Positions 7,995-17,660 of a stretch of 64,000 nucleotides of DNA are shown piece after piece (position 1 is the first letter of the stretch; each line of letters begins with the position of its first letter). Position numbers and translations under genes: made by a program. The notes beneath the pieces were generated by a model. It saw nothing but the letters and a program-made list of their open reading frames with translations, was not told the DNA's origin and made no database searches. The stretch lies in the NCBI RefSeq assembly GCF_002257665.1, contig NZ_MQWB01000001.1, forward strand, positions 3,545,119-3,609,118, in the 5' to 3' direction. The DNA is from Rubricoccus marinus (GTDB lineage: Bacteria; Bacteroidota; Rhodothermia; Rhodothermales; Rubricoccaceae).

Positions 7995-9542
7995 ATGAAC
8001 AGGACCCCCCAAGAGGTCTGGGCAGAGTGTCTCGCGATCATCCGAGACAACATCAGTCGGCAGAGCTACAGGACGTGGTTTGAGCCGCTCCGCGCTGTCG
8101 CGCTGAGCATTGAGGACGGGGCGCCGAAGCTCACCGTCCAGCTTCCCAGCCGGTTCTACTACGAATGGCTGGAGGAGCACTACTTCGCGCTGCTGCGCAA
8201 GACGATCACGAAAGTGCTGGGGCCGGCGGGCCGGCTCTACTACGATATCGTCATCGAGCGCGAGGACACCGAGGCCGAGCGTCCGGGTGCGTCCATGCAG
8301 ATCCCGGCGCAGCCCGGCGGTCAGTCCGTCAAGCCGCGGCACTTCCACACGATGTCGCCAGAGGCCCCGCCGCCGCGGCAGCCGCAAGGCCATGCGCCGT
8401 ACCACCCGGCCGGGACGCCGCCCGCCTCTGGCGGACGCAACGCGCGCTACGGAGGAAACGCCAACGGCCCGACGAGCCCCTTCGCGATCCCGGGCGTGCA
8501 GCGGGAGGTGGATCCGCACCTGGACCCCAACTACACGTTCGATCGCTTTATCGAGGGCGACTGCAACCGACTCGCGCGGAGCGCGGCGTGGGCGATCGCC
8601 CAGCAGCCGGGCGCGACCTCGTTCAACCCGTTTCTGATCTACGGCGGCGTTGGGTTGGGCAAGACGCACTTGGTGCAGGCCATCGGCAACTACGCGCGGG
8701 CGCAGGGCAAAGCGCGGACCGTCCGGTACATCTCGTCCGAGCAGTTCACGTCCGAATTCGTCCGCGCGATCAAGGAAAACGCCGCGGCCGCGTTTGCGCG
8801 GATGTACGAGTCGCTCGACATCCTGATCGTGGACGACGTGCAGTTCTTCGGGGGGCGCGAGAAGACGCAGGACCAGTTCTTCCACATCTTCAACGAGCTG
8901 CACCAGCAGAAAAAGCAGATCATCCTCTCCTCGGACCGTCCGCCCAAGGACATTGAGGGGATCGAGGAACGCCTGCTCTCGCGCTTTCAGTGGGGCCTCG
9001 CGGCCGACGTGCAAGCACCCGAACTGGAGACGCGCATGGCGATCCTCCGCCGCCGCGCCGAAGACGACGGCACGCGCGTCGCCAACGACGTGTTCGAGTA
9101 CGTCGCCACGCACGTGACCTCCAACATCCGCGAGCTGGAAGGCGCGCTGATCCGCCTGCAAGCGCACGCGGCGCTCCAAGACCGCGAGATCGACCTCGAA
9201 CTGGCACGCGACGGGCTCCGCGACCTCATCAAAGAGCAGCGCTCGGCGCTCAACATTGAGCAGATCCAGCGCGTGACCTGCGAAGTGCTGAACATCCCCG
9301 AGGACCTCGTGCGCGCCCGGACGCGCAAGCGCGAGGTGGTCCAGGCGAGGCAGATCGCGATGTACTTCGCCAAGCAGCTGACCAAGCACTCGCTCAAGAC
9401 CATCGGCCAAGCGTTCGGCGGGCGCGATCACTCGACCGTGATCCACGCCGTCCGTAGCGTGGAAGACCAGATCGACACCGACCCGCTGTTCCGCGAGACC
9501 GTGGACCGCGTCCGCAAGAAGCTCAACCTTCAGACGCGGTAG
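7995..9542 (+). CDS. dnaA: Chromosomal replication initiator DnaA
   Basis: DnaA binds oriC boxes, melts the origin and loads DnaB. The 515-residue protein has domain I at 1-90 and a long linker domain II at about 91-172. Domain III is the AAA+ core with Walker A GGVGLGKT (217-224) and Walker B ILIVDD (276-281). Domain IV carries the DNA-binding signature GGRDHSTVIHAV near 474-485. Both iterated-motif copies in the gene fall in the variable linker, as PEA and ASGG. The TAG stop runs directly into CCTCTGGCG. ATG start with no Shine-Dalgarno. Confidence 0.98.
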   Translation: MNRTPQEVWAECLAIIRDNISRQSYRTWFEPLRAVALSIEDGAPKLTVQLPSRFYYEWLEEHYFALLRKTITKVLGPAGRLYYDIVIEREDTEAERPGASMQIPAQPGGQSVKPRHFHTMSPEAPPPRQPQGHAPYHPAGTPPASGGRNARYGGNANGPTSPFAIPGVQREVDPHLDPNYTFDRFIEGDCNRLARSAAWAIAQQPGATSFNPFLIYGGVGLGKTHLVQAIGNYARAQGKARTVRYISSEQFTSEFVRAIKENAAAAFARMYESLDILIVDDVQFFGGREKTQDQFFHIFNELHQQKKQIILSSDRPPKDIEGIEERLLSRFQWGLAADVQAPELETRMAILRRRAEDDGTRVANDVFEYVATHVTSNIRELEGALIRLQAHAALQDREIDLELARDGLRDLIKEQRSALNIEQIQRVTCEVLNIPEDLVRARTRKREVVQARQIAMYFAKQLTKHSLKTIGQAFGGRDHSTVIHAVRSVEDQIDTDPLFRETVDRVRKKLNLQTR

Positions 9543-9588
9543 CCTCTGGCGCCTGCCGTTCACGCCAAAACGCGCTCCTTGAGCGAAG

Positions 9589-9606
9589 GCCTCTGGCGCC
9601 AGAGGC
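9589..9606. repeat. Perfect 18-bp palindrome between dnaA and dnaN
   Basis: Lies 47 bp after the dnaA stop, with single motif copies on either side (9543 and 9643) in the 199-bp dnaA-dnaN gap. The cluster may end the dnaA transcript. Confidence 0.95.
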
Positions 9607-9741
9607 AAGCCGAAACAACCGCTTGCGGGCAGGTCCACGCTTCGCCAGAGGTCGGTTGATTGCGGAACGGAAACCGCCGATACTGCGTCCTGACTCTTTA
9701 TCCGAATCGATCTCTAAAACGGGTCTCAACCCGTCCCGGTT

Positions 9742-10887
9742 ATGAAGTTCACCGTCCCCAGCCAGGATCTCCAACGCGCCCTCTCGACCGTCAGCGGCGC
9801 GGTCCCTTCCAAGGCGACGCTGCCCATTCTGGAGTGCGTGCTTTTCGAGCGCGACGCCGAGAACGAGGCGCTGCGGATCGCCGCGACCGACCTGGAGATT
9901 TCTATCGTCCAATCCATTCCGGTCCAGTTTGAGACCAACGGCACGGACGCCAAGCAGCGGATCGCAGTCCCGGCCAAGCGCCTGCTGGACACCATCCGCG
10001 CGCTCCCTTCGGGCCTGCCTGTAACGGTTACGACGGATTCCGAGTACACCGTCGAGTTGACGACCGATCAGGGCCGCTACAAGATGGTCGGCTACGACGG
10101 CGGCGACTACCCCGCCCTTCCAAGCCTGGAGAACGCGCAGGCGATCAAAGCGCCTGTGGCCGTTCTCAAGCGCGCGATCGACAAGACCGGGTTTGCCGTC
10201 TCGCGCGATGCCCTCCGTCCCGCGATGATGGGCGTCCTCTTCCAGGTTCGGCCCGAGAACACGCGTGCCGTCGCGACCGACGGCCACAGGCTCGTCCGCC
10301 TCACGCTCGACGCCATCACGGCCGAGGAGCCCATCGAGTTCATCGCGCCGGAGAAGGCGCTTTCGCTTGTTGGGAAGGCCGCTGGCGACATGGGCGACTG
10401 CACGATCCGCGTCGGCGGCGGCTACGTCGAGTTCTCTCTCGGCGATACGACGGTGATCGGCCGCATGATCGACGAGCAGTACCCCAACTACGAGGCCGTT
10501 ATCCCCGTTGAGAACGAGAAGCGCCTGACCGTGCAACGCGAGGCGCTCCTGGCGGCCGTCAAGCGCGTCGCGCTGTACTCCTCCAGCATGACGCACCAGG
10601 TGCGGCTCGCGCTCCGCAAGGACGGCATCGAGATCTCCGCCGAGGACATCGAGCGCGCCTCTGAGGCCAAAGAGCGCGTGCTGTGCGAGTACGACGCCGA
10701 GGACATGGAGATCGGCTTCAACGCGACCTACCTCACCGAGGTGCTCCAGAACCTCGACGCCGACGATGCGGTCTTTGAGTTCTCCTCGCCCAACCGAGCA
10801 GGCGTCGTTTCCCCTTCCGACCCCAACGAGGGCGAGGACGTGCTGATGCTCATCATGCCCGTCATGCTCAACACGTACGCGGCTTAG
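9742..10887 (+). CDS. dnaN: DNA polymerase III beta sliding clamp
   Basis: The ring-shaped processivity clamp. The 381 residues begin MKFTVPSQDLQRAL and end in the typical IMPVML segment; three clamp repeats fit the length. It follows dnaA as in many bacteria, but recF is not next to it (it is at about 52-53 kb). The coding sequence contains no iterated-motif copy. A strong terminator-like hairpin follows. Confidence 0.97.
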   Translation: MKFTVPSQDLQRALSTVSGAVPSKATLPILECVLFERDAENEALRIAATDLEISIVQSIPVQFETNGTDAKQRIAVPAKRLLDTIRALPSGLPVTVTTDSEYTVELTTDQGRYKMVGYDGGDYPALPSLENAQAIKAPVAVLKRAIDKTGFAVSRDALRPAMMGVLFQVRPENTRAVATDGHRLVRLTLDAITAEEPIEFIAPEKALSLVGKAAGDMGDCTIRVGGGYVEFSLGDTTVIGRMIDEQYPNYEAVIPVENEKRLTVQREALLAAVKRVALYSSSMTHQVRLALRKDGIEISAEDIERASEAKERVLCEYDAEDMEIGFNATYLTEVLQNLDADDAVFEFSSPNRAGVVSPSDPNEGEDVLMLIMPVMLNTYAA

Positions 10888-10893
10888 CGACAT

Positions 10894-10915
10894 CGCCAGA
10901 GGCTGGCCTCTGGCG
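10894..10915. repeat. Head-to-head motif pair after dnaN
   Basis: CGCCAGAGG and CCTCTGGCG separated by CTGG form a 9-bp stem with a 4-base loop directly after dnaN, before a second hairpin. Confidence 0.85.
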
Positions 10916-10925
10916 CGACGGCTCT

Positions 10926-10957
10926 CGCGGGGGCGCATCTTCGGGTGCGCCCCCGCG
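10926..10957 (+). terminator. Hairpin terminator after dnaN
   Basis: CGCGGGGGCGCA pairs with TGCGCCCCCGCG around an 8-base loop, a 12-bp perfect stem, followed by TTCTGTCT. It lies between dnaN and the DCC gene, so the latter probably has its own promoter or depends on read-through. Confidence 0.7.
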
Positions 10958-10984
10958 TTCTGTCTGGCCCCTGCCCCTGGCGCG

Positions 10985-11404
10985 ATGCCCGCTCGTCCCC
11001 AAACCCCGGTCCTGCTCATCGATGGTGTCTGTTCGCTCTGCGAAGGCGCCGTTCGCTTCGTGCTAGACCGCGAGCGGCCCGGCGCACCACCGCTCCAGTT
11101 CGGATCGCTGCAGGACGAATCCGCAAAACCGCTCCTCGCGCTCTCGGGCCTCCCGGAGGATTACTTGGAGGGCGTCGTGCTTGTCGGCCCGGAGCGCACG
11201 CTGACCGGCGCCGACGCCGCGCTCGCTCTGATGACGCGGCTCCAGGCGCCGTGGCCGGCGGTCGCCAGAGGCCTCGGCCTCGCGCCGCGGCCTGTGCGCG
11301 AATGGGCCTACCGGATGGTCGCGAAGCACCGCTACCGGCTTTTCGGAACCAAAGACGAATGCAGCCTGCCGACCGCCGCGGAACGCCGGCGAATGCTAGG
11401 CTGA
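10985..11404 (+). CDS. DCC-family (DUF393) thiol-disulfide oxidoreductase-like protein
   Basis: 139 residues with the DCC motif near the N-terminus, DGVCSLC (13-19, cysteines 16 and 19), which is the thioredoxin-like redox site in this family. The C-terminal half has the family's KHRYRLFG segment. The physiological partner is unknown. It follows dnaN at a distance of 97 bp. An iterated-motif copy is translated as VARGL. Confidence 0.85.
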   Translation: MPARPQTPVLLIDGVCSLCEGAVRFVLDRERPGAPPLQFGSLQDESAKPLLALSGLPEDYLEGVVLVGPERTLTGADAALALMTRLQAPWPAVARGLGLAPRPVREWAYRMVAKHRYRLFGTKDECSLPTAAERRRMLG

Positions 11405-11407
11405 GGA

Positions 11408-11425
11408 GCCTCTGGCGCCAGAGGC
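11408..11425. repeat. Perfect 18-bp palindrome between convergent genes
   Basis: Sits in the 20-bp gap between the DCC gene (plus) and the minus-strand gene ending at 11425. It overlaps the latter's TAG by one base. It is placed to act as a two-way terminator. Confidence 0.95.
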
Positions 11426-12351
11426 TATCCCTGCGCGTCGAGGTAGTCCAGGAGCTTAGCCGCCTCTGGCGCCCGGTATGCGCCGTGGGCGACCACGGAC
11501 TCTAGCGCGATCCGGGCGGCGTCGATGTCGCCCTGCAAGAGCCGGATGCGTCCCAGAGCAAGCGCGGCCTCCTGACCGTAGTGCCCGTTTGGCACGTCCC
11601 GAGCGATGCCTGTAAACGCGTCCGCAGCCGCATTCAGCGCGGCGTCGTCGTACCGCGGAAACAGACCAAGGATGGACCGTCGGGCCTCTACCAGAAGGTC
11701 CACAGCAGCGGCGTACCGGTCCGATACCTCCTGCCCCCGCACGGCGCGGAAGCTCTCAGAGATGTCGCCGATGTCGGCCACGCGGTTACGCTCGGGCGTT
11801 TGGATCGAGGAAACGGCGAACGCTCCTCCGTACAACGCGAGGATTGCGAGCCCGGCGAAAACGAGCCGTCGCGCCAGAGGCCCGGCGGTGTGCGGCTTCT
11901 GGCGAGCCGCTGGCGGGCGGTCTGCAACGAGGGTCCGGGCATTCCTAGAGGAGTGGCCGTTCACAGCGCGAGGTTGATGGTCTGCTGTGGTAGCCTTTGC
12001 ACTGCCCTCTGACGCGAGGGGTGGCAGCGAGACGCCGGTAAGACGTTCGAACTCCGCCAGAGGCGACTCCCCTTCCGACTCGAAGGCGTCCAGACGCGCG
12101 TTGATCTCGTCTGCGTCCTCACCTGAAGACGTGGCCAGACCGGGACGATGCCCCAGGCGCGCGTCCACGATCTCGACCAGAGGTTCTTCCGGCCGGACAG
12201 CAGCGTTGACAACGTGAGCCAGAGCCATGGCGGTTTCCAAATCGGGTGCGAGATCAGGACGTTCGGTCACCTCTTCGATCACGCGTGCCTGCTCCTCCTC
12301 TGTAAGCAGAGCAAAGTTGCGGATGCGGTCGATAAGTGAGTCGTAAGCCAT
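11425..12351 (-). CDS. Single-pass membrane protein, possible anti-sigma partner
   Basis: 308 residues. The N-terminal 160 are soluble, acidic and helical. One membrane segment spans about 162-181 (ARRLVFAGLAILALYGGAFAV). The remaining 125 residues look like TPR-type helical repeats (NAAADAFTGIARDVPNGHYGQEAALALG). It lies 54 bp downstream of a sigma-factor gene on the same strand, the usual place for an anti-sigma factor, but I see no zinc-binding HxxxCxxC motif. The anti-sigma role is inference; a general TPR membrane protein is the alternative. Confidence 0.5.
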   Translation of the reverse strand: MAYDSLIDRIRNFALLTEEEQARVIEEVTERPDLAPDLETAMALAHVVNAAVRPEEPLVEIVDARLGHRPGLATSSGEDADEINARLDAFESEGESPLAEFERLTGVSLPPLASEGSAKATTADHQPRAVNGHSSRNARTLVADRPPAARQKPHTAGPLARRLVFAGLAILALYGGAFAVSSIQTPERNRVADIGDISESFRAVRGQEVSDRYAAAVDLLVEARRSILGLFPRYDDAALNAAADAFTGIARDVPNGHYGQEAALALGRIRLLQGDIDAARIALESVVAHGAYRAPEAAKLLDYLDAQG

Positions 12352-12405
12352 TTCGAATCAGGTGCAACGAGCTAGACCCTAAGGGACGAGAGACTTAACA
12401 CCCCA

Positions 12406-13080
12406 TCAGATGTGGGACGTAGTAGTGTCCCCATACTGAGCGTCAGCGGGGTGCAGGTCGTCGTAGTGGAGGGCGCGGATACGGCTGTCTTCTCGCATGC
12501 GCTTCATGACCCGAGCCGCGTACGTCCGAACGGTTGGCAGAGCGACCCCGCTCCGCTCCGCGATCTCGGCGTACTCCAACCCTTCCAGAAAGCGGAGCTC
12601 GCCGATCTTCCGGATGGCCTCTGGCATATCCTTCAGGACCAGAGCGAACACGTAACGGATCAGCGCCCGGTCCTGGTCCGTGACGGTCTCGGTGGCCTCC
12701 GCCGCGGCGATCCGGTCGTCGGGCTCCGCCAGTTCGCGCCGGTCGCGCCGGTGGTTCCGGAGTGTGTTCTTGCACACCACGCTCACGTAAGAGGCGAACT
12801 TGCTCGCGTCCTCAATCCGCTCCAGCGCGTTTAGCGAACGCCGCATGGCGCGCGACACGCAGCGTGCCTTCTCGCTCGGCGTCCCGCGCTCGCGCAGGAA
12901 CTGAATGATGAAGTACCGTTGGATGTACGAATACAACCAGATCTGCACGACCGACTGGTCGGATTCCGCGCCAGAGGCGCGCCACGCTGCGAACGCCTGG
13001 TTGACCGCCTCGTAGTCATCTACCGCGAAGGGCAGGTGTCGGGAGACGGCATCCAAACGGTGAAACTCGTCAGGCGGCAT
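12406..13080 (-). CDS. ECF-like sigma-70 family RNA polymerase sigma factor
   Basis: 224 residues. A sigma region 2-like segment covers about 45-110 (WLYSYIQRYFIIQFLRERG, then NALERIEDASKFASYVSVVCKNTLRNHRR). A region 4 helix-turn-helix lies at about 162-200 (LRFLEGLEYAEIAERSGVALPTVRTYAARVMKRMRE). Architecture and size fit an alternative sigma factor. The downstream membrane gene may be its regulator. The promoter would lie in the 295-bp divergent gap shared with rplM. Confidence 0.8.
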   Translation of the reverse strand: MPPDEFHRLDAVSRHLPFAVDDYEAVNQAFAAWRASGAESDQSVVQIWLYSYIQRYFIIQFLRERGTPSEKARCVSRAMRRSLNALERIEDASKFASYVSVVCKNTLRNHRRDRRELAEPDDRIAAAEATETVTDQDRALIRYVFALVLKDMPEAIRKIGELRFLEGLEYAEIAERSGVALPTVRTYAARVMKRMREDSRIRALHYDDLHPADAQYGDTTTSHI

Positions 13081-13375
13081 AGAGGAAAGCGGGACCCGGG
13101 GCTGAGCCTATCAAGATAGCCCGCGTGCGAGGGGAAGAATCCGCGAACGTAGCGCCGAACGGCCTCTGGCGGGGTCCGGCGCGTTGACTCCGGCATGCGC
13201 TGCCGTCTAGTTTCATGGGCTCAGCCTGCGCCGTGCCCTCTCGGCACGCTCCCTCGTGGAGACGCGCAGTCGGTGGCGGCGCGGCCGGATCTGTTCCACG
13301 CTCTGGCCGCCCGTTTTTTTGCCGCCCAGACGGATCGACGTTCGATCCGCTCGGATCCATCGATCCACGACTCTC

Positions 13376-13825
13376 ATGGACCACAACTCGTTCAAGACCT
13401 TCAGCCAGCGCCCGCAGGATGTGGAGGCCGCATGGCACCTCGTCGATGCCGAGAACGCCGTCGTCGGCCGTCTCTCCGCGCAGGTCGCGGCCCTTATCCG
13501 GGGCAAGCACAAGCCGGAGTACACGCCTCACGTCGACGGCGGAGACTTCGTCGTCATCGTGAACGCGGACAAGGTCCGCTTCACGGGCAAGAAGGAGACC
13601 GACAAGACTTACTTCCGGCACTCCGGCTACCCCGGAGGCGTGACGCTTCAGACTCCGCGCGAGGTGCGCGAGAAGTACCCGGAGCGCATCCTGGAGCACT
13701 CCATCAAGGGCATGCTGCCCAAGAACCGCCTCGGCCGCCAGATGGCGAAAAAGCTGAAGGTGTACGCCGGCGCGGAGCATCCGCACGAGGCGCAGAACCC
13801 CCAGCCGCTCGACATCGACGCCTAA
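13376..13825 (+). CDS. rplM: Ribosomal protein uL13
   Basis: 149 residues from the ATG at 13376 (MDHNSFKTFSQRP); an in-frame upstream ATG at 13256 gives an implausible Arg-rich leader. WHLVDAENAVVGRLS and the later GHPYPGG-type region fit uL13. It pairs with rpsI 4 bp downstream. No iterated-motif copies lie inside. The 295-bp upstream gap to the divergent sigma gene probably holds both promoters, but I could not identify a convincing box. Confidence 0.96.
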   Translation: MDHNSFKTFSQRPQDVEAAWHLVDAENAVVGRLSAQVAALIRGKHKPEYTPHVDGGDFVVIVNADKVRFTGKKETDKTYFRHSGYPGGVTLQTPREVREKYPERILEHSIKGMLPKNRLGRQMAKKLKVYAGAEHPHEAQNPQPLDIDA

Positions 13826-13829
13826 CCCC

Positions 13830-14219
13830 ATGCCTACCCAGTACCAGGCCGTCGGCCGCCGCAAGACTTCGGTTGCCCGCGTTTACCTCCGCCCCGGCAG
13901 CGGTAACGTGATCATCAACAAGCGCCCGCTCTCGGAGTACCTCCCCACGGAGATCCGCCAGCGCGCCGCGACCGCCGCCCTCGACCTCACGGAGCTCCGT
14001 GGCGAGTTCGACGTCGTCGTCAACGCCAAGGGCGGTGGCCTCACCGGCCAGGCCGACGCCATCCAACTCGGCGTGGCTCGTTGCCTCGTGGAGCACAACG
14101 CGGAGCTTCGCAAGCCACTTCGCGACGCAGGCTACCTGACGCGTGACCCCCGCATGGTGGAGCGCAAGAAGCCCGGCCAGCCCAAGGCTCGCAAGAAGTT
14201 CCAGTTCTCGAAGCGCTAA
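13830..14219 (+). CDS. rpsI: Ribosomal protein uS9
   Basis: 129 residues with the family's N-terminal AVGRRKTSVARVYLRPG and the basic C-terminal tail ending KKFQFSKR, whose terminal Arg contacts P-site tRNA in the ribosome. It forms the conserved rplM-rpsI pair. The 206 bp after it contain several iterated-motif copies and a degenerate Lys-free region, with no gene. Confidence 0.97.
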   Translation: MPTQYQAVGRRKTSVARVYLRPGSGNVIINKRPLSEYLPTEIRQRAATAALDLTELRGEFDVVVNAKGGGLTGQADAIQLGVARCLVEHNAELRKPLRDAGYLTRDPRMVERKKPGQPKARKKFQFSKR

Positions 14220-14425
14220 GCCACCTCTGCCTCTTGCGCCCCCGCCAGAGGCTCCGGCTTTCCGCTATCCCCCACCCCGCCCGACGCGCTGCCGGGTGTC
14301 CCGCCAGAGGCCTCTTGCGCCTCCGGGATCGGCTGCGCGGATGACGGCGGGGGTGGTTGTAACCCGCGCCAGAGGCTCCCACACCTCGCCTCTGGCGCCC
14401 ACCCGCGGGCTCGGCCCGCTGTTCT

Positions 14426-15253
14426 ATGCCACGCGCATCGATTGAAGACCTCCTCCGTGCAGGCGCCCACTTCGGGCACCTCACGAGCCGCTGGAACCCG
14501 AAGATGGCCTCGTACATCTTCATGGAGCGCAACGGCATCCACATCATTGACCTCAAGCAGACGCAGGCGCGTTTGGAGGAGGCCGCTGAGGCCGCAGGCC
14601 GTTTTGCAGGCCGCGGCAAGGAGATCCTGTTTGTCGGCACGAAGAAGCAGGCGCAGGCCACCGTCAAGGAGCACGCCGAGCGTGCCGGAATGCCGTTCGT
14701 CGTGGACCGCTGGCAGGGCGGCATGCTGACCAACTTCCAGACGGTCAAGAAGAGCCTCCGCCGCATGGAGACGCTTCAGCGCCAGGAAAGCGACGGCACG
14801 ACGGCTCAGCTCAAGAAGAAGGAGCGCCTCATGCGCACCCGTGAGCTCGAGAAGCTGGACCGCGTCCTCGGTGGCATCTCGCACATGAACAAGCTGCCCG
14901 GCGCGCTGTTCGTGGTCGACATCAAGCGCGAGCACATCGCCGTCGACGAGGCCAAGAAGCTGAACATCCCGGTCATCGCGCTCGTGGACACGAACACGGA
15001 CCCGGACCTGGTGGACTACCCGATCCCCGCCAACGACGACGCGATGCGCTCCGTCTCGCTCTTCACCGGCATCATCGCTGACGCCGTGACCGAGGGCGCG
15101 CAGGCGGCCAAGGCGCAGAAGGACGCCGCGAAGGCCGAGGCCGAGAGCCGCCTCGCGGATCAGGTCAAGGAAGCCGCCAAGCCCGAAGAGACCAAGGAGG
15201 AAGCTCCCGTCTCCATGGCTGACGCCGAGAAGGCCCCCGAGGCGAAGGCCTAA
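14426..15253 (+). CDS. rpsB: Ribosomal protein uS2
   Basis: 275 residues. [15 protein letters not shown] at 12-26 and the later [19 protein letters not shown] are uS2 signatures. A charged Lys/Glu/Ala C-terminal tail (about 225-275) extends beyond the usual core. It is followed by a terminator and then tsf, the standard pair. No iterated-motif copies lie inside. Confidence 0.97.
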   Translation: MPRASIEDLLRAGAHFGHLTSRWNPKMASYIFMERNGIHIIDLKQTQARLEEAAEAAGRFAGRGKEILFVGTKKQAQATVKEHAERAGMPFVVDRWQGGMLTNFQTVKKSLRRMETLQRQESDGTTAQLKKKERLMRTRELEKLDRVLGGISHMNKLPGALFVVDIKREHIAVDEAKKLNIPVIALVDTNTDPDLVDYPIPANDDAMRSVSLFTGIIADAVTEGAQAAKAQKDAAKAEAESRLADQVKEAAKPEETKEEAPVSMADAEKAPEAKA

Positions 15254-15273
15254 AGCCCCGTCGCACTCCTCTG

Positions 15274-15305
15274 GCGGGGAAGCGAGGCTCTCCTCGTTTC
15301 CCCGC
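15274..15305 (+). terminator. Hairpin after rpsB
   Basis: GCGGGGAAGCGAGG pairs with CCTCGTTTCCCCGC (one G-U pair) around CTCT, followed by TTCTGTTT. It may act as a partial terminator between rpsB and tsf. Confidence 0.75.
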
Positions 15306-15383
15306 TTCTGTTTCCCCCCGCCTCTGGCGCCGCGCGGCTCGCGCGATCCCGCCAGAGGCCTGAATTCAACCCAACCTAGAGAC

Positions 15384-16211
<828 letters not shown>

Positions 16212-16234
16212 GTTCAGCCTCTGGCTAGAACCTC

Positions 16235-16265
16235 GCGAGGCCCGACCACTCCGGTCGGGCCTCGC
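16235..16265 (+). terminator. Intrinsic terminator after tsf
   Basis: GCGAGGCCCGACC pairs perfectly with GGTCGGGCCTCGC around ACTCC, followed by TTTGGTT. It ends the rpsB-tsf unit. Confidence 0.85.
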
Positions 16266-16362
16266 TTTGGTTGGGGCCTCTGGCGCGAAAGGTCCGGTTC
16301 AGATTCGAGTCTGAGATCAGCGCAGAGAGATGCAGCCTTCGCTAGAGGCCTCTCGTGACCGG

Positions 16363-16890
16363 CTAACTCGCCGATGCGGTATAGCGCAGTTCCACCTCGC
16401 AGTTGCCACCGTCCGAAAGGTTGATCCGTTGGCTACCGGAAGGGCTGATCCGTCCGTTCGAGAAGGAGTGGCGGATGGATTCGGTGATGTCTAGGTCGTC
16501 GGCCGAAGTGACATCGTTCTCGATCGCGTAGAAAAGGACCTCGAAGCTCGCCGAGGTGCCATCGGGAACCGAGAACGTAGTGGGGCTGCTGCTCACGCCA
16601 ACGGATGTACCGGTGTTGGCAGCGAAGCCGCGGTCCAGAATGGTGTCCGTCGACGTCCGCCCGTCGATGGTGGCCTCGACTTCTACTTTGAACTCGAAGT
16701 CGCCTGTGTTCGAGCCGCCCACTTCGCAGTCTTCGATGATCTGGATGCGACCAGACCAGTCGAACGTGACTGTTGTGGGATCGGGATCCGGATCGGGATC
16801 GGGCCCGATGGGATCGGTGGCGTCGCATGCGGCGAGGGAGAACACAGCCACGAGAGCGAGGCGCGGAATGAAGCGGGGAAGCAGAGCCAT
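16363..16890 (-). CDS. Predicted lipoprotein of unknown function
   Basis: 175 residues from the ATG at 16890 (an upstream in-frame ATG at 16965 would lack a signal peptide). A lipobox FSLAACD places the lipidated Cys at 22, followed by an Asp-Pro linker (GPDPDPDPDP) and a mostly beta-strand domain with two cysteines (EDCEVGG and GGNCEVEL) that could form a disulfide outside the cytoplasm. It lies opposite to the ECF sigma gene with a 146-bp divergent promoter region. I do not recognise the family. Confidence 0.65.
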   Translation of the reverse strand: MALLPRFIPRLALVAVFSLAACDATDPIGPDPDPDPDPTTVTFDWSGRIQIIEDCEVGGSNTGDFEFKVEVEATIDGRTSTDTILDRGFAANTGTSVGVSSSPTTFSVPDGTSASFEVLFYAIENDVTSADDLDITESIRHSFSNGRISPSGSQRINLSDGGNCEVELRYTASAS

Positions 16891-16972
16891 AGGAGGGATC
16901 GGCTGGTGAAGGGGGTTCAGTCCGAGACGCACCGCCCCTCCTCTGAACCGATCACGCGTCTGCACATTTTGA

Positions 16973-16990
16973 CGCCAGAGGCCTCTGGCG
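16973..16990. repeat. Head-to-head 18-bp palindrome CGCCAGAGGCCTCTGGCG
   Basis: Located upstream of the ECF sigma gene, between two similar stretches reading ACATTTTGA (16965 and 17012), in the divergent promoter region. Confidence 0.9.
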
Positions 16991-17036
16991 GAGCGAACGC
17001 CTTTGACGTGTACATTTTGAGGACTCCTAAGCCTCT

Positions 17037-17609
17037 ATGCCTAAACCAGATGTCACGGCTCTTCTGGCCAATCTCCGCGCCGGAGATGTTGCTGCCGTGG
17101 ACGTGCTACTCCCGCACGTCTACCCGGAACTGCAGAACCTCGCGCGGCGACACCTCCGGTCTGAACGCGACGGCCACACGCTGGATACGGCGGCGCTCGT
17201 CCACGAGGCTTATCTGAAGCTGATCGATCAGAACCGGGTGGACTGGCAGAGCCGGGCACACTTCATCGGCGTGGCGGCGCTCGCCATGCGGCGCATCCTC
17301 GTCAACTACGCGAAGAAGCGTCGCGCTCAGAAACGCGGCGGGGGCGAAATCGCGGCGACCTACCAAGATGGCGAGGTCGGCAGGGTCGCCCGCACAGACG
17401 AGCTTCTGGCGCTCGACGAGTCTCTGAGCCGTCTGGCGGAACGAGCCGAGCGGCAGGCGCGCGTGGTGGAGCTGTGGTTTTTCGGCGGCCTGACGCACAC
17501 AGAGATCGCGGAGGCTCTCGGCATCTCAGAGCCCACGGTGCGCCGTGACTGGCGCGTGGCCCGCGCGTGGCTCTCACAGGACATGCGCGACGATCCCACG
17601 CCTGCGTGA
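17037..17609 (+). CDS. ECF-family sigma factor paired with a Ser/Thr kinase
   Basis: 190 residues. Region 2 is at about 20-95 (LPHVYPELQNLARRHLRSER, then ALVHEAYLKLIDQ and MRRILVNYAKKRRAQKRGGG). Region 4 is at about 125-180 (VVELWFFGGLTHTEIAEALGISEPTVRRDWRVARAWL). This matches the ECF subgroup often encoded beside protein kinases in Planctomycetota and related phyla. The kinase gene starts 51 bp downstream on the same strand, so phosphorylation-linked control is a reasonable inference. Confidence 0.88.
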   Translation: MPKPDVTALLANLRAGDVAAVDVLLPHVYPELQNLARRHLRSERDGHTLDTAALVHEAYLKLIDQNRVDWQSRAHFIGVAALAMRRILVNYAKKRRAQKRGGGEIAATYQDGEVGRVARTDELLALDESLSRLAERAERQARVVELWFFGGLTHTEIAEALGISEPTVRRDWRVARAWLSQDMRDDPTPA

Positions 17610-17660
17610 TCGGTCTGGGCGCCAGAGGCTGCGTCTTCGGAACAGAACCCCGTTGTTGAA

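Noticed and set aside
7971-9638. 555-residue minus-strand frame opposite dnaA
   Set aside because: Shadow of dnaA; Arg/Ala/Leu-rich with no domain.
9690-9710. DnaA box between dnaA and dnaN (TTATCCGAA)
   Set aside because: Only the first half matches the consensus.
9523-11019. 498-residue minus-strand frame opposite dnaN
   Set aside because: Shadow of dnaN and the DCC gene; composition is non-coding.
16962-17036. Bacteroidota-type promoter (TTTG / TAnnTTTG) before the ECF gene
   Set aside because: Two ACATTTTGA copies and a TTTG are present but the spacing does not fit; left unassigned.
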